A DNA stretch of 64,000 nucleotides from Pseudomonadota bacterium. GTDB taxonomy: Bacteria; Pseudomonadota; Alphaproteobacteria; Rickettsiales; UBA6187. This document shows positions 1 through 8,458 of this stretch, piece after piece. The notes beneath the pieces were generated by a model, which worked only from the letters and a program-made list of their open reading frames with translations, was not told the DNA's origin and ran no database searches. The DNA lies in contig JAQCEY010000002.1 in assembly GCA_027620075.1 (NCBI GenBank), forward strand, positions 40,358-104,357, in the 5' to 3' direction. The translations under genes and the position numbers were made by a program. Each line of letters starts with the position of its first letter. Positions within the stretch are counted from its first letter, which is position 1.

Positions 1-303
1 ACCGAGGCTTTTCCAAGTGATGAAACATACGGTTTAAGAAGTCAAATTCGAAGATGTACAGTTTCAATTCCCTCTAACATTGCCGAGGGAAGTTCAAAAA
101 ATCTACTAAAGAGCTATTAAGATTCTTGAATTGAGCTTGAAACGCAATTTTATATTGCAAATAGGCAAAATTATATTCATAAAAATATATTGGACTTATT
201 AGATATTAAAACTAGCGAAATCGGAAAGATGATTAACGGTCTTAGAAATAGTTTATATAATAAATTAAGCTCTTCTAACCGAACTGTTATCACCGAATAC
301 TAA
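1..303 (+). pseudogene. relic of a four-helix-bundle (23S rRNA intervening-sequence protein) gene
   Basis: The window opens inside a reading frame encoding the family hallmark: a Gln-Ile-Arg-Arg stretch, then Val-Ser-Ile-Pro-Ser-Asn-Ile-Ala-Glu-Gly-Ser. In that frame stops fall at 118-120 and 127-129. The sequence between them makes sense only in another frame (Thr-Lys-Glu-Leu-Leu-Arg-Phe-Leu from about 105). The first frame then resumes at about 130 with Ile-Glu-Leu-Glu-Thr-Gln and runs to a TAA at 301-303. This is a frameshifted, 5'-truncated copy of the small four-helix proteins often found in 23S rRNA insertions or as free-standing genes. The 5' end lies outside the window. Function of the intact family is largely unknown. 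Confidence 0.75.
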
Positions 304-325
304 ACACTGAAAAAAAGAGAGAAAA

Positions 326-802
326 ATGAGCGACAATTTCCCTATTACCAATACAGGCTTTGCAAGAATGGAAGCCGAATTAAAGGATTTAAAAAAGATT
401 CAGCGTCCGAAGATATCGGAGGAAATTGCCGTTGCCCGTGAACATGGAGATTTAAAAGAAAACGCAGAATATCATGCCGCCCGTGAGAAGCAGAGTTTTG
501 TTGAAGGGCGTATTGCAGAGCTTGAAGACAGGGTTGCCCGTGCCGAGGTTATAGACATTTCAAAACTGACACCCGATACCGTAAAATTCGGAGCTACCGT
601 TACATTAATTGATGACGAAACGGAAAAAGAAGTTACCTACCAGATAGTAAGCGAGTATGAGGCTGATATTGAGAAAAACCTGATATCCGTAGTATCTCCC
701 CTTGCCAAAGCGATTATAGGCAAACAGGCAGAAGACTATGTAGAAGTTAAAACCCCTCGCGGCGAAAAGGGATATGAAATCGTGAAGATTGAGTATAGGT
801 AG
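326..802 (+). CDS. greA: transcription elongation factor GreA
   Basis: 158 residues, the standard GreA length. The N-terminal coiled coil carries the acidic tip Gly-Asp-Leu-Lys-Glu-Asn-Ala-Glu-Tyr, and the C-terminal FKBP-like domain ends in the usual basic segment. GreA enters the secondary channel of RNA polymerase and stimulates cleavage of backtracked transcripts. A purine-rich AGAGA lies before the ATG. The gene stands alone between a pseudogene and a convergent gene that begins 3 bases after its stop. Confidence 0.97.
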   Translation: MSDNFPITNTGFARMEAELKDLKKIQRPKISEEIAVAREHGDLKENAEYHAAREKQSFVEGRIAELEDRVARAEVIDISKLTPDTVKFGATVTLIDDETEKEVTYQIVSEYEADIEKNLISVVSPLAKAIIGKQAEDYVEVKTPRGEKGYEIVKIEYR

Positions 803-805
803 ATT

Positions 806-1426
806 TCAACCCTTCCTAATCTTAGGCAAATGCCAGTTATATTTGTAAGCTATCATTCTTATAACAAAACCGATAACAAAAACTGCTGATAAGGTTATAT
901 TATTAAGTTCGTAATATTCGCTAAGGGCTATCATCATTAACGCTATCAAAAGTGCTACCGAGCCATAGAACTCGCTGTTAAATAATGCCGGTATCTCGCC
1001 TAATATCGAATCCCTTACCACTCCTCCGCCAAGTGCCGTTATGATGGACAATACCACCACCCCAAAAGGGCTAAGACCGTTCTCTATGGCTATTACCGCA
1101 CCCGTAATGCTGAAAGCTACCAGCCCTAAAGAATCGCTGACAACAAAAAACATCTGTCTTTCAAGGCGTGTATATTTATGCAGTTTCAGTAAATATGCCG
1201 CTATACAGGTTATAAAAACAAGATAAAATGCCGATATGTCCTTCAGAACATTGGGTACGCCGCCTATCATAATATCACGCACCAATCCGCCTCCGTTTGC
1301 GGTAAGGAAGGCAACAATGAACAGCCCCATAATATCCAGCTCCTTGCGTACACCCTGCAAGTATCCGCTAAGGGCAAATGCCAGCGTTCCCAAGGTTGAT
1401 GCTGCGAAGAATATATTACCGTCCAC
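806..1426 (-). CDS. TRIC-type (UPF0126) membrane channel family protein
   Basis: A 206-residue protein almost entirely of hydrophobic helices. It has two internal repeats, each with a Gly-Gly-Gly-(Leu/Val)-Val-Arg-Asp motif (about residues 45-51 and 133-139). That duplicated motif is typical of the bacterial YadS/YicG family, related to trimeric intracellular cation channels, so an inner-membrane cation or small-solute channel is likely. It lies downstream of hemJ on the same strand, 11 bases away, so the two are probably co-transcribed. The physiological substrate cannot be read from the sequence. Confidence 0.85.
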   Translation of the reverse strand: MDGNIFFAASTLGTLAFALSGYLQGVRKELDIMGLFIVAFLTANGGGLVRDIMIGGVPNVLKDISAFYLVFITCIAAYLLKLHKYTRLERQMFFVVSDSLGLVAFSITGAVIAIENGLSPFGVVVLSIITALGGGVVRDSILGEIPALFNSEFYGSVALLIALMMIALSEYYELNNITLSAVFVIGFVIRMIAYKYNWHLPKIRKG

Positions 1427-1437
1427 AAAAGGCTCTT

Positions 1438-1890
1438 TTAGAAAGGTTTCATGACTGCGAGGATTACAATAACTATCATTAATAAAGTAGGCACTTCATT
1501 TAAGATGCGGTAGAATTTAGCACTATGTTTATTCTCACCCTTGGCAAAATACCGCCTGTATCTTGCAAGCATTCCGTGACAACCGAACATGAACACCAGC
1601 AAAGCTACCTTCGCATGGAACCAGCCGCCTAGCCCTTCTTTACCCAATATTAACGCAAGCATGATGCCTAAAATAAGCGATGCTATCATTGCCGGATTAA
1701 TGATATAGCGAAGCAGTTTAAGCTCCATTATCTTTAATTTTTCATCTAGTTCGCCACCTGTTTTCGCATCGGCATGATAAACATAAAGACGCGGTAGATA
1801 TAACATGCCTGCCATCCACGAGATTACCGCTATAAGATGTAGCGATTTAATTAAAAGATAATGGTCTGCCAAATCAGCCTCCACCGACAA
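1438..1890 (-). CDS. hemJ: HemJ-type protoporphyrinogen IX oxidase
   Basis: 150 residues with four predicted membrane helices. The first contains Lys-Ser-Leu-His-Leu-Ile-Ala-Val-Ile-Ser-Trp-Met-Ala-Gly, the conserved His-bearing motif of HemJ (UPF0093), and a Leu-Leu-Arg-Tyr-Ile-Ile-Asn-Pro motif follows. HemJ converts protoporphyrinogen IX to protoporphyrin IX in many alphaproteobacteria that lack HemG and HemY. hemD, hemE and hemH are also in this window, giving four late heme-pathway genes. The start overlaps the end of thiS by 17 bases, indicating translational coupling. Confidence 0.9.
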   Translation of the reverse strand: MSVEADLADHYLLIKSLHLIAVISWMAGMLYLPRLYVYHADAKTGGELDEKLKIMELKLLRYIINPAMIASLILGIMLALILGKEGLGGWFHAKVALLVFMFGCHGMLARYRRYFAKGENKHSAKFYRILNEVPTLLMIVIVILAVMKPF

Positions 1891-2074
1891 ATTGTACTAT
1901 TTCTATTTTATCACCGTCACATATAACCGAATTATCATACTCGGACGCAGGGATTATTTCACGGTTTTTTTCTATAGCCACAATTCTCGGATCAAGATCA
2001 AGATTGGCAATAAGGCTGTTCACAGATAGATTTTCATCTAAAAACGCCTCTTTTCCATTTAATATTATTTTCAT
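1874..2074 (-). CDS. thiS: sulfur carrier protein ThiS
   Basis: 66 residues with the ubiquitin-like beta-grasp pattern, ending in Gln-Phe-Val-Gly-Gly-Gly. The C-terminal Gly-Gly is the site that is adenylated and thiocarboxylated to deliver sulfur for the thiazole ring of thiamine. AGGA lies about 10 bases before the ATG. The 3' end overlaps hemJ. No other thiazole genes (thiG, thiF, thiO) are nearby, so the rest of the pathway must lie elsewhere or be missing. Confidence 0.88.
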   Translation of the reverse strand: MKIILNGKEAFLDENLSVNSLIANLDLDPRIVAIEKNREIIPASEYDNSVICDGDKIEIVQFVGGG

Positions 2075-2141
2075 ATTTGCTTTCCTATATGATATATTCT
2101 AACCTTACGAGTTCTTATATAATAAAAAATGTATTATTTCA

Positions 2142-2573
2142 ATGACTAAAATCATTATTATCAACGGACCTAATTTAAACCTGCTTGGCACAAGAGAGCC
2201 TGACATATACGGCAGCAAGACCCTGAGTGACATTGAGAACGAGTGCAAACTTCATGCACAAACACTCGATATAGAAGTGGATTTTTTCCAAAGCAATGAT
2301 GAGGGAGAGATAATAGACAAAATACAGGAAGCTTCAAAAACACAGGACGGTATTATTATAAATGCGGGGGCATATACCCATACTTCCGTAGCAATCCGTG
2401 ACGCTTTAGTTAATTTCGGCAAGCCTGTGATAGAGGTTCACATCTCGAATATCTATAAAAGAGAGGAGTTCCGACATAAATCATATTTATCCGATATAGC
2501 ATCGGGAATGATATGCGGACTCGGAACCCAATGTTACACTCTTGCACTTACTGCTATTAAAGAAATAGTTTGA
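2142..2573 (+). CDS. aroQ: type II 3-dehydroquinate dehydratase
   Basis: 143 residues, the normal length for the small dodecameric type II enzyme. It has the N-terminal [12 protein letters not shown] lid region with the catalytic Tyr downstream, Glu-Val-His-(Ile)-Ser-Asn, and a C-terminal Ala-Ser-Gly-Met-Ile-Cys-Gly-Leu-Gly segment. It dehydrates 3-dehydroquinate to 3-dehydroshikimate in the shikimate pathway; aroE is also in the window. The stop abuts the convergent deformylase-like gene. Confidence 0.95.
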   Translation: MTKIIIINGPNLNLLGTREPDIYGSKTLSDIENECKLHAQTLDIEVDFFQSNDEGEIIDKIQEASKTQDGIIINAGAYTHTSVAIRDALVNFGKPVIEVHISNIYKREEFRHKSYLSDIASGMICGLGTQCYTLALTAIKEIV

Positions 2574-3116
2574 TTAATGCTCACATCCGGTTGAACAGGC
2601 GTGTCCGTGTCCGTATTTTTTAATAAATTTATTCATTTTACGCATTAACGTATCACGTTTTAATTTGGACAGGTAATCAAGATAAACCACACCGTCAAGA
2701 TAGTCCGCCTCGTGCTGAATACAGGTGGCAAGAAATCCTTCCGCCTCTATTACCTGCGGCTTTCCGTCATAGTCAAGATATTTCACTTTTATCCGCCTTG
2801 GTCTGGTAATATCGGCACTTATTCCGGGGAAGCACAGAGATGCTTCTTCAAAAACCTGAGTCTCATCGGATTTTTCTATAATTTCAGGATTTACCATAAA
2901 TAATTTAGTATCCGTGTCATCTTGGGACAGATTGATAACTATAACCCTTTTTAATACGTCCACCATCGGAGCCGCCATTCCGACACCGTTCTCTGCCTTT
3001 AAGGTATCCGCCATATCATCCATAAGAGTGCGTATTTCGTCCGTCACCTCATCTACGGGTTCGGATTTTTTCTTAAAGATAGGGTCGGGTGCTAGGACTA
3101 GTTGTAAGCTTGGCAT
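2574..3116 (-). CDS. divergent peptide deformylase-like protein, catalytic motifs altered
   Basis: 180 residues that align throughout with peptide deformylase, but all three signature motifs are changed. Motif 1 reads Gly-Val-Gly-Met-Ala-Ala-Pro-Met (44-51), with Met51 where the oxyanion Gln is expected. Motif 2 reads Glu-Ala-Ser-Leu-Cys (91-95) instead of Glu-Gly-Cys-Leu-Ser, losing the metal-ligand Cys. Motif 3 reads His-Glu-Ala-Asp-Tyr (135-139), with Tyr139 replacing the second metal-ligand His. A His/Cys-rich tail (HGHACSTGCEH) ends the protein. Canonical deformylation is doubtful; divergent deformylase-like paralogues are known in alphaproteobacteria. The true def gene is presumably elsewhere. 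Confidence 0.85.
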   Translation of the reverse strand: MPSLQLVLAPDPIFKKKSEPVDEVTDEIRTLMDDMADTLKAENGVGMAAPMVDVLKRVIVINLSQDDTDTKLFMVNPEIIEKSDETQVFEEASLCFPGISADITRPRRIKVKYLDYDGKPQVIEAEGFLATCIQHEADYLDGVVYLDYLSKLKRDTLMRKMNKFIKKYGHGHACSTGCEH

Positions 3117-3230
3117 AATTACTACTTAATTATTAAAAAGAATTTATTTGTAACGCAGATACTATAATATTAAATAATATGCAACTATACACTTACAATA
3201 AAACCGATATCATTTTTTTTCATTAATTAT

Positions 3231-3259
3231 CTTGTATTTAAAAAATTACTTCCCATATA
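3231..3259 (+). promoter_or_regulatory. candidate RpoH (sigma-32) heat-shock promoter of dnaK
   Basis: CTTG at 3231-3234 is followed after 17 bases by CCCATAT (3252-3258). This fits the alphaproteobacterial RpoH consensus of CTTG, 17-18 bases, then CYTATNT with one mismatch. It lies about 65 bases before the dnaK start. The position before the main chaperone gene supports the call, but the transcription start is not shown. Confidence 0.65.
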
Positions 3260-3322
3260 GCATTTATAAAGGCGTAAATTACGTCATAAAAAAATAAAAT
3301 TGAAAATTGAGGATATTGAAAA

Positions 3323-5266
3323 ATGGCAGTAATCGGTATTGACTTAGGTACTACTAACTCTTGCTTTGCCGTAATGGACGGCAAGGACGCAAAAGTTATC
3401 GAAAACTATGAAGGACGTAGGACAACACCTTCAATGATAGCTTTCACCGGAAGTGACGGCAAGGAAAAAGTAGCAGGTGAAGCTGCAAAGCGTCAGGTCG
3501 TGACTAACCCTGAAGGTACTATTTATGAAGTAAAACGTCTTATAGGTCGTCTGTTTGATGCGCCTGAGACAAAAGAGGACATGAAACACGTACCTTACAA
3601 AATAATAAAAGGTAAAGGTAACGCTGCTTGGGTTGAAGTAAAAGGTGAAAAATATTCTCCAAGCCAGATTAGTGCTTTCATTCTTCAAAAAATAAAAGCC
3701 GATGCCGAAAGCTATCTTGGTGAAACTGTTGATAAAGCGGTTATTACGGTTCCCGCCTATTTTGATGATGCTCAGCGTCAGGCAACTAAAGATGCGGGCA
3801 AGATAGCCGGTTTAGAAGTTCTGCGTATAATTAACGAGCCTACCGCTGCCGCCCTTGCGTACGGCATGGACAGAAATGACGGTAAGACAATTGCTGTTTA
3901 TGACTTAGGTGGCGGTACATTCGACGTATCTATCCTTGAAATAGGCGATGGCGTATTTGAAGTGAAAGCAACCAATGGCGATACTTTCTTAGGCGGTGCC
4001 GACTTTGATACAAAGATACTTAACTATATCATCGAAACATTCAAAAAGGATTCCGGCATAGACCTTTCTAAAGACACTCTTGCTATGCAGCGTGTTAAAG
4101 AAGCTGCCGAGAAAGCTAAAATAGAGCTTTCAAGCTCTACCGAAACAGAAATAAATCAGCCATATATCACGGCTGACGCATCGGGTCCTAAACACCTGAA
4201 CATGAAAATCACCCGTGCTAAATTAGAAGAGCTTGTAGACGAACTGATAGCTAAAACTATCGAGCCTTGTAAAAAAGCACTTAAGGACGCAGGTTTAAAA
4301 GCATCTGATATTGATGATATTGTACTGGTCGGCGGTATGACTCGTATGCCTAAAGTACAGAAAGCCGTTAAAGAGTTTTTCGGCAAAGAGCCTCATAAAG
4401 GCGTTAACCCTGACGAAGTTGTCGCGCTTGGTGCTGCTATTCAGGCAGGGGTTTTACAAGGTGACGTGAAAGACGTATTATTGCTTGATGTTACGCCTTT
4501 ATCACTTGGTATCGAGACTTTAGGGGGAGTGTTCACACGCCTTATTGAGCGGAACACTACTATCCCTACCAAAAAGGGGCAAGTATTTTCAACGGCTGAC
4601 GATAACCAGTCTGCGGTAACTATACGTGTATTCCAAGGTGAGCGTGAAATGGCTAACGATAATAAACTGCTCGGTCAGTTTAATTTAGAAAATATCCCTC
4701 CTGCACCACGCGGTATGCCGCAAATTGAAGTTGAGTTCGATATTGACGCTAACGGTATAGTGAATGTATCTGCAAAAGATAAGGCTACCGGAAAAGAGCA
4801 GAAAATAACCATTCAGGCATCAGGCGGATTATCCGATGAGGACGTTGAGAAAATGGTAAGAGATGCCGAGGCTCACGCTGAGGAAGATAAGAAAAAGAAA
4901 GCCGTTGCAGAGGTCAGGAATAATGCTGACAGCATGGTATTTGCAACAGAGAAGTCCTTAAAAGAATATGGGGATAAGGTATCGGCAGGTGACAAAAAAG
5001 CAATTGAAGATGCACTTGCAGACCTTAAATCGGCTTTAGATTCTGAAAAGATAGACGTTGAGGACGTAAAAGCTAAAACGGAGACGCTTACTCAGGCAGC
5101 CATGAAGCTTGGTGAGGCTATGTATCAGTCGCAGGCAGCAGCCGAGGCGGCAAACGGCGAAAGCGGCTCTTCTGATGATGACGGCGTTGTAGATGCGGAG
5201 TTTACGGAAGTTAACGAAGACTCCGACGACAAAAAGTCCAAAAAGAAGAACGGTACGGAAGGTTAA
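3323..5266 (+). CDS. dnaK: Hsp70 chaperone DnaK
   Basis: 647 residues. The actin-like ATPase domain begins with Gly-Ile-Asp-Leu-Gly-Thr-Thr-Asn-Ser and includes Tyr-Asp-Leu-Gly-Gly-Gly-Thr-Phe-Asp. The hydrophobic linker and Asp-Val-Thr-Pro-Leu-Ser-Leu-Gly start of the substrate-binding domain follow, then a helical lid and an acidic and lysine-rich tail without the exact E. coli ending. GAGG precedes the ATG. dnaJ lies downstream but is separated by a VirB8-like gene. A candidate heat-shock promoter is present upstream. It folds and protects proteins in the cytoplasm with DnaJ and GrpE. Confidence 0.98.
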   Translation: MAVIGIDLGTTNSCFAVMDGKDAKVIENYEGRRTTPSMIAFTGSDGKEKVAGEAAKRQVVTNPEGTIYEVKRLIGRLFDAPETKEDMKHVPYKIIKGKGNAAWVEVKGEKYSPSQISAFILQKIKADAESYLGETVDKAVITVPAYFDDAQRQATKDAGKIAGLEVLRIINEPTAAALAYGMDRNDGKTIAVYDLGGGTFDVSILEIGDGVFEVKATNGDTFLGGADFDTKILNYIIETFKKDSGIDLSKDTLAMQRVKEAAEKAKIELSSSTETEINQPYITADASGPKHLNMKITRAKLEELVDELIAKTIEPCKKALKDAGLKASDIDDIVLVGGMTRMPKVQKAVKEFFGKEPHKGVNPDEVVALGAAIQAGVLQGDVKDVLLLDVTPLSLGIETLGGVFTRLIERNTTIPTKKGQVFSTADDNQSAVTIRVFQGEREMANDNKLLGQFNLENIPPAPRGMPQIEVEFDIDANGIVNVSAKDKATGKEQKITIQASGGLSDEDVEKMVRDAEAHAEEDKKKKAVAEVRNNADSMVFATEKSLKEYGDKVSAGDKKAIEDALADLKSALDSEKIDVEDVKAKTETLTQAAMKLGEAMYQSQAAAEAANGESGSSDDDGVVDAEFTEVNEDSDDKKSKKKNGTEG

Positions 5267-5276
5267 CGCCTTTATC

Positions 5277-5345
5277 CCGTCTTTCTTATGGAAGACGGAC
5301 GGATTTACAGGAAAAAGGGTCTAAAATGTCTAGGCTCTTTTTCCT
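5277..5345 (+). terminator. two consecutive hairpins after dnaK
   Basis: The first hairpin pairs CCGTCTTTC (5277-5285) with GGAAGACGG (5290-5298) around a TTAT loop; it contains one G-T pair. The second pairs AGGAAAAAG (5309-5317) with CTTTTTCCT (5337-5345). They lie just after the dnaK stop, before the next gene, and probably end or attenuate the dnaK transcript. Confidence 0.6.
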
Positions 5346-5435
5346 TTATAAACGTTTTTTATTTATAGCTAAAAATAGATTTTTTTGTACACTTATGATA
5401 CAATGAAAGTTATTATTATAAAAATTGAGCAACAT

Positions 5436-6011
5436 ATGACAAAACAAAAATATCTCATTCCGATTATAGTTATAGTCCTGACTTTCACAAATAGTGCGTT
5501 TGCATCCGGCACGCCCCGTGAGGTTACCGGGGGCAAAACTTTTGTCCCTATGAACATAATAATGCATTTTAACGCACTTTCGCAACATGACAGGGAAAAA
5601 TACATTCTACATCTTTACTTAAAAGCCAGAGAGACATATCAACAGGAAAATTATGACCATAATTACCATGATTTTGTAAGATTATATTCCGCTGATAAAG
5701 TGTATAACGCTTTTAAAGCATCGCTGGAAAACGGTGCAAACCTTGACAGCCCGTTACTTTTAGGGGCAAATGAGCGTATTCTCAGAGTAAAATCCTTAAA
5801 AATATCACCCCCGGAATCTTCGGCTTCATATGCCGTTATAGATTTTGTATCCGAAGATATTGACAAAGAAACGGGTTCTCGGTTTAATACTAGGGAAAAA
5901 ACTGCGAAAATCAAGTTCGCACCTCTTAATATCGGCAAAATGACGGTCAATTCTCTCAACCCTTATAATTTTCAGGTTCTTGATTATCAAATTTCTAACG
6001 GTAAGGAATAA
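5436..6011 (+). CDS. VirB8-like periplasmic protein with signal peptide
   Basis: 191 residues from the ATG at 5436. An upstream in-frame ATG at 5385 would put about 17 extra residues before the signal sequence, so the later start is preferred. Residues 1-23 form a typical signal peptide ending Ser-Ala-Phe-Ala-Ser-Gly. The C-terminal half ends in Asn-Pro-Tyr-Asn-Phe-Gln-Val-Leu-Asp-Tyr-Gln, which resembles the Asn-Pro-Leu-Gly-Phe-Gln-Val end of VirB8 type IV secretion proteins. It lacks the N-terminal membrane anchor expected of true VirB8, having a cleavable signal instead. The stop abuts the dnaJ ATG, so it is likely co-translated with dnaJ. Family assignment rests on the C-terminal motif only. 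Confidence 0.55.
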   Translation: MTKQKYLIPIIVIVLTFTNSAFASGTPREVTGGKTFVPMNIIMHFNALSQHDREKYILHLYLKARETYQQENYDHNYHDFVRLYSADKVYNAFKASLENGANLDSPLLLGANERILRVKSLKISPPESSASYAVIDFVSEDIDKETGSRFNTREKTAKIKFAPLNIGKMTVNSLNPYNFQVLDYQISNGKE

Positions 6012-7148
6012 ATGGCAAAACAGGATTACTACTCTCTTTTAGGCGTAGAAAAAAATGCGTCGGCTGACGAGCTGAAAAAAGCCTATCGTAAACTGGCAAT
6101 GAAATACCATCCGGACAGGAATCCGGGCGATAAGGAGGCTGAGGCAAAGTTCAAAGAGCTATCTCAAGCATATGACGTATTAAAAGATGAGCAAAAACGA
6201 GCCGCTTATGACCGCTACGGTCATGCGGCATTTGAAAACGGAGGCGTGGGCAGCAATGCAGGCGGTGCCGGTTTTGATCCCGGAGCGAACTTCGCTGACA
6301 TTTTCGGCGATTTGTTCGGTGATTTCATGGGCGGGCGTGGCGGCACTGCTCGCACAGCAAGCCAAAGAGGCTCCGATTTACGTTACAACCTTGAGATATC
6401 TTTAGAAGAGGCATTTTCCGGTAAGCAGCAGAAAATACAATTCACATCGGCAACCACATGCGATAAATGTACGGGATCAGGTAGTAATGACGGTTCATCG
6501 GCTTCTAATTGCGGTACATGCGGCGGCATGGGTAAGATACGCATGCAGCAGGGCTTCTTTACCGTAGAGAGGACGTGTACCTCATGTAACGGTGCAGGCA
6601 GGGTAATAACGAACCCATGCAGCAGGTGCGGAGGTGAAGGACGCTTAAGAAAAGAACGCACTTTATCCGTAAGTATTCCTGAGGGCGTGGAAGACGGAAC
6701 AAGGATACGCCTGACCGGTGAAGGTGAGGTGGGCTTGCGTGGTGCTCAGGCAGGTGACCTATATATATTCGTATCGGTGCGTGAAAATGAGTTCTTTATG
6801 CGTGACGGCAACGACATACATTGCCGCGTCCCTATAAAAATGACTACCGCTAGTTTGGGAGGCGATGTTGAAGTTCCCGTAATTGACGGTACAAGGGCAA
6901 AAGTCACTATACCTTCCGGCACTCAGACCGACGACAAGTTCAGAATGAAAGGAAAAGGAATGACCGTAATGCGTTCCGGTGGTCGCCGTGGCGATATGTA
7001 TATACACTGCAACGTAGAGATACCGGTAAAACTTAACAAGCGTCAGAGGGATCTGTTAAAAGAATTTGAAGAACTCGACGGCAGAGGAACTAATCCTAAA
7101 GTTGAGAACTTCCTGAAAAAAGTAAAAAATATATGGGCAGACCTTTAG
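6012..7148 (+). CDS. dnaJ: Hsp40 co-chaperone DnaJ
   Basis: 378 residues. A J domain carries His-Pro-Asp at 33-35. A Gly/Phe-rich region and four Cys-x-x-Cys-x-Gly-x-Gly zinc-binding repeats follow ([32 protein letters not shown]), then the C-terminal substrate-binding domains. It delivers substrates to DnaK and stimulates its ATPase. The start immediately follows the stop of the VirB8-like gene. Confidence 0.98.
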   Translation: MAKQDYYSLLGVEKNASADELKKAYRKLAMKYHPDRNPGDKEAEAKFKELSQAYDVLKDEQKRAAYDRYGHAAFENGGVGSNAGGAGFDPGANFADIFGDLFGDFMGGRGGTARTASQRGSDLRYNLEISLEEAFSGKQQKIQFTSATTCDKCTGSGSNDGSSASNCGTCGGMGKIRMQQGFFTVERTCTSCNGAGRVITNPCSRCGGEGRLRKERTLSVSIPEGVEDGTRIRLTGEGEVGLRGAQAGDLYIFVSVRENEFFMRDGNDIHCRVPIKMTTASLGGDVEVPVIDGTRAKVTIPSGTQTDDKFRMKGKGMTVMRSGGRRGDMYIHCNVEIPVKLNKRQRDLLKEFEELDGRGTNPKVENFLKKVKNIWADL

Positions 7149-7165
7149 TTAAGACGCTGCATTTA

Positions 7166-7196
7166 CCTTACGATTTTGGTTTGTAAGGCATTTTTT
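7166..7196 (+). terminator. intrinsic terminator after dnaJ
   Basis: CCTTAC (7166-7171) pairs with GTAAGG (7183-7188), followed by CA and a run of T from 7191. It lies 18 bases after the dnaJ stop. Confidence 0.65.
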
Positions 7197-7344
7197 CAAA
7201 AAATTTTCTGGTGTTTTATCCACAATTAGTGTAGCTTTATAAAAAGCAAGGGGTTGCATCGAAAATTTATTTTGTAAGTACTTGTATTTTAACAAGTAGG
7301 CTGTTTTACCCCTATTTTTTGTAATTAGTATCGAAGGTATCGTT

Positions 7345-7626
7345 ATGCTATATTTAATGCGCAAGCAGGATGAATCAATCATCATAAACAATGATATTGA
7401 ACTCAAGGTAATTGAGATCAAAGGCAAATCCGTAAAATTAGGATTTAATTTCCCTAAAGGTGCGTCCGTACTGCGAAAAGAACTTTATGACAAGATAATG
7501 GCTGAAAATGAAGCCGCATTGAAAATGGGGCAAAGTGTTAGTAGCGATTTACTGTCATCATTACCTTTATCTGTCGATTTCGGCATAAAATCGAACGAAG
7601 ATTCTGAGGATTCAAAGGAACAATAA
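7345..7626 (+). CDS. csrA: CsrA-family RNA-binding regulator with extended C-terminus
   Basis: 93 residues. The first 55 match CsrA/RsmA: Met-Leu-Tyr-Leu-Met-Arg-Lys opening, Ile-Lys-Gly-Lys-Ser-Val-Lys-Leu-Gly-Phe, and a Val-Leu-Arg-Lys-Glu-Leu-Tyr helix. The remaining 35 or so residues form an acidic serine-rich tail not found in the usual 60-70-residue protein. CsrA binds GGA motifs near ribosome binding sites to control translation. GAAGG precedes the ATG. It is monocistronic, flanked by a terminator and a repeat. Confidence 0.88.
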   Translation: MLYLMRKQDESIIINNDIELKVIEIKGKSVKLGFNFPKGASVLRKELYDKIMAENEAALKMGQSVSSDLLSSLPLSVDFGIKSNEDSEDSKEQ

Positions 7627-7714
7627 GTAAATTAATTTTTCAATAATGTTGTCATCCCCCGAACAAGTCGTGGATAACAATTGGAACTCTTGAAAAGTTA
7701 ATTTACTATACTTG
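7626..7714. repeat. short inverted-repeat element (MITE-like), copy 1
   Basis: AGTAAATTAATTTTTCAA (7626-7643) is inverted as TTGAAAAGTTAATTTACT (7690-7707), 17 of 18 matching. Inside is TGTCATCCCCCGAACAAGTC. The right end, up to ACTATACTTG at 7714, matches the right end of the element at 14142-14290. It could also act as a terminator for csrA. Confidence 0.7.
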
Positions 7715-7724
7715 TAAGCTATAG

Positions 7725-7753
7725 ATGCTGAAATAAATTCAGCATGACAAATA
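7725..7753. repeat. TGTCAT-GCTGAATTTATTTCAGCAT dispersed hairpin repeat, copy 1
   Basis: ATGCTGAA-ATAAA-TTCAGCAT hairpin followed by GACA. Read on the minus strand it is TGTCATGCTGAATTTATTTC and then AGCAT. A close copy with TGTCATACTG is at 53896, and a partial one at about 11168. It is intergenic and non-coding. Confidence 0.65.
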
Positions 7754-7793
7754 TGTGTATTTAGTGAACACTTTAGCTATTATAACAAATGCA

Positions 7794-8255
7794 TTAATCC
7801 TTATTTTTTTTATACCTCATGCCACCCAGTATTCCTTTTATATCGCCCTTTTCCGCATCACCAAGGGGCAAGAGTATCTGCCTGTAGCATAAAGTTGCTA
7901 TTTCCTTACAAGGTATTTCGATATTATGTATTAACGGTTTCTTGGTTTCAACAACCTTGTTATATGCATCCATCGGGGTTTCAAGGAATCTTACAATCAA
8001 ATTTTTTATATGAACTCCTGATGAATCTTTTTTAAATTCAGTGTTCAGGTTCTTCCCCAGATAAATAGTTTTGGCTATATTCATCGTTATAGTAGGAACA
8101 AGTTCTATCAAGAATATATCCTTGGAAAACTGTACGTCAAATTCATTGATGTCAATTTCCTTTAACTCAGGAAAATTCCTTTTACCCCTTTTTTCATCCC
8201 AGTATTCTTTCAGATAGTCTGTCAATCTTCTGTAATTTTTTTGCTCTTCTGTCAT
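7794..8255 (-). CDS. PAS_5-type PAS domain protein
   Basis: 153 residues beginning with Leu-Thr-Asp-Tyr-Leu-Lys-Glu-Tyr-Trp-Asp-Glu-Lys-Arg-Gly-Lys-Arg, the pattern that opens the alphaproteobacterial PAS_5 family, followed by the predicted PAS fold (about 30-145). No output domain is attached, as is usual for this family, whose signal and partner are generally unknown. AGGA precedes the ATG. It is transcribed divergently from alaS. Confidence 0.7.
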   Translation of the reverse strand: MTEEQKNYRRLTDYLKEYWDEKRGKRNFPELKEIDINEFDVQFSKDIFLIELVPTITMNIAKTIYLGKNLNTEFKKDSSGVHIKNLIVRFLETPMDAYNKVVETKKPLIHNIEIPCKEIATLCYRQILLPLGDAEKGDIKGILGGMRYKKNKD

Positions 8256-8361
8256 TTTTATCCTAAAGATTATGAGTTAGTACTAACTATGTATTATTAA
8301 TTTTCAATCATACCTTAGTCAACTTATAGTTAGTGAAAAATGCTTTTATTTAAAATCAATA

Positions 8362-8373
8362 GCCGATATCGGC
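8362..8373. promoter_or_regulatory. perfect 12-bp palindrome upstream of alaS
   Basis: GCCGATATCGGC lies in the 203-bp region between the divergent PAS gene and alaS, in otherwise A/T-rich DNA. A perfect GC-ended palindrome here could be an operator for a dimeric regulator. No regulator can be named. Confidence 0.3.
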
Positions 8374-8458
8374 AACAATATACAATAAACTTGCTTCATA
8401 TATATCGCACATGTTATATAAAGCCTACTTTTAATATATAAATACCAAGCAAAATGAT

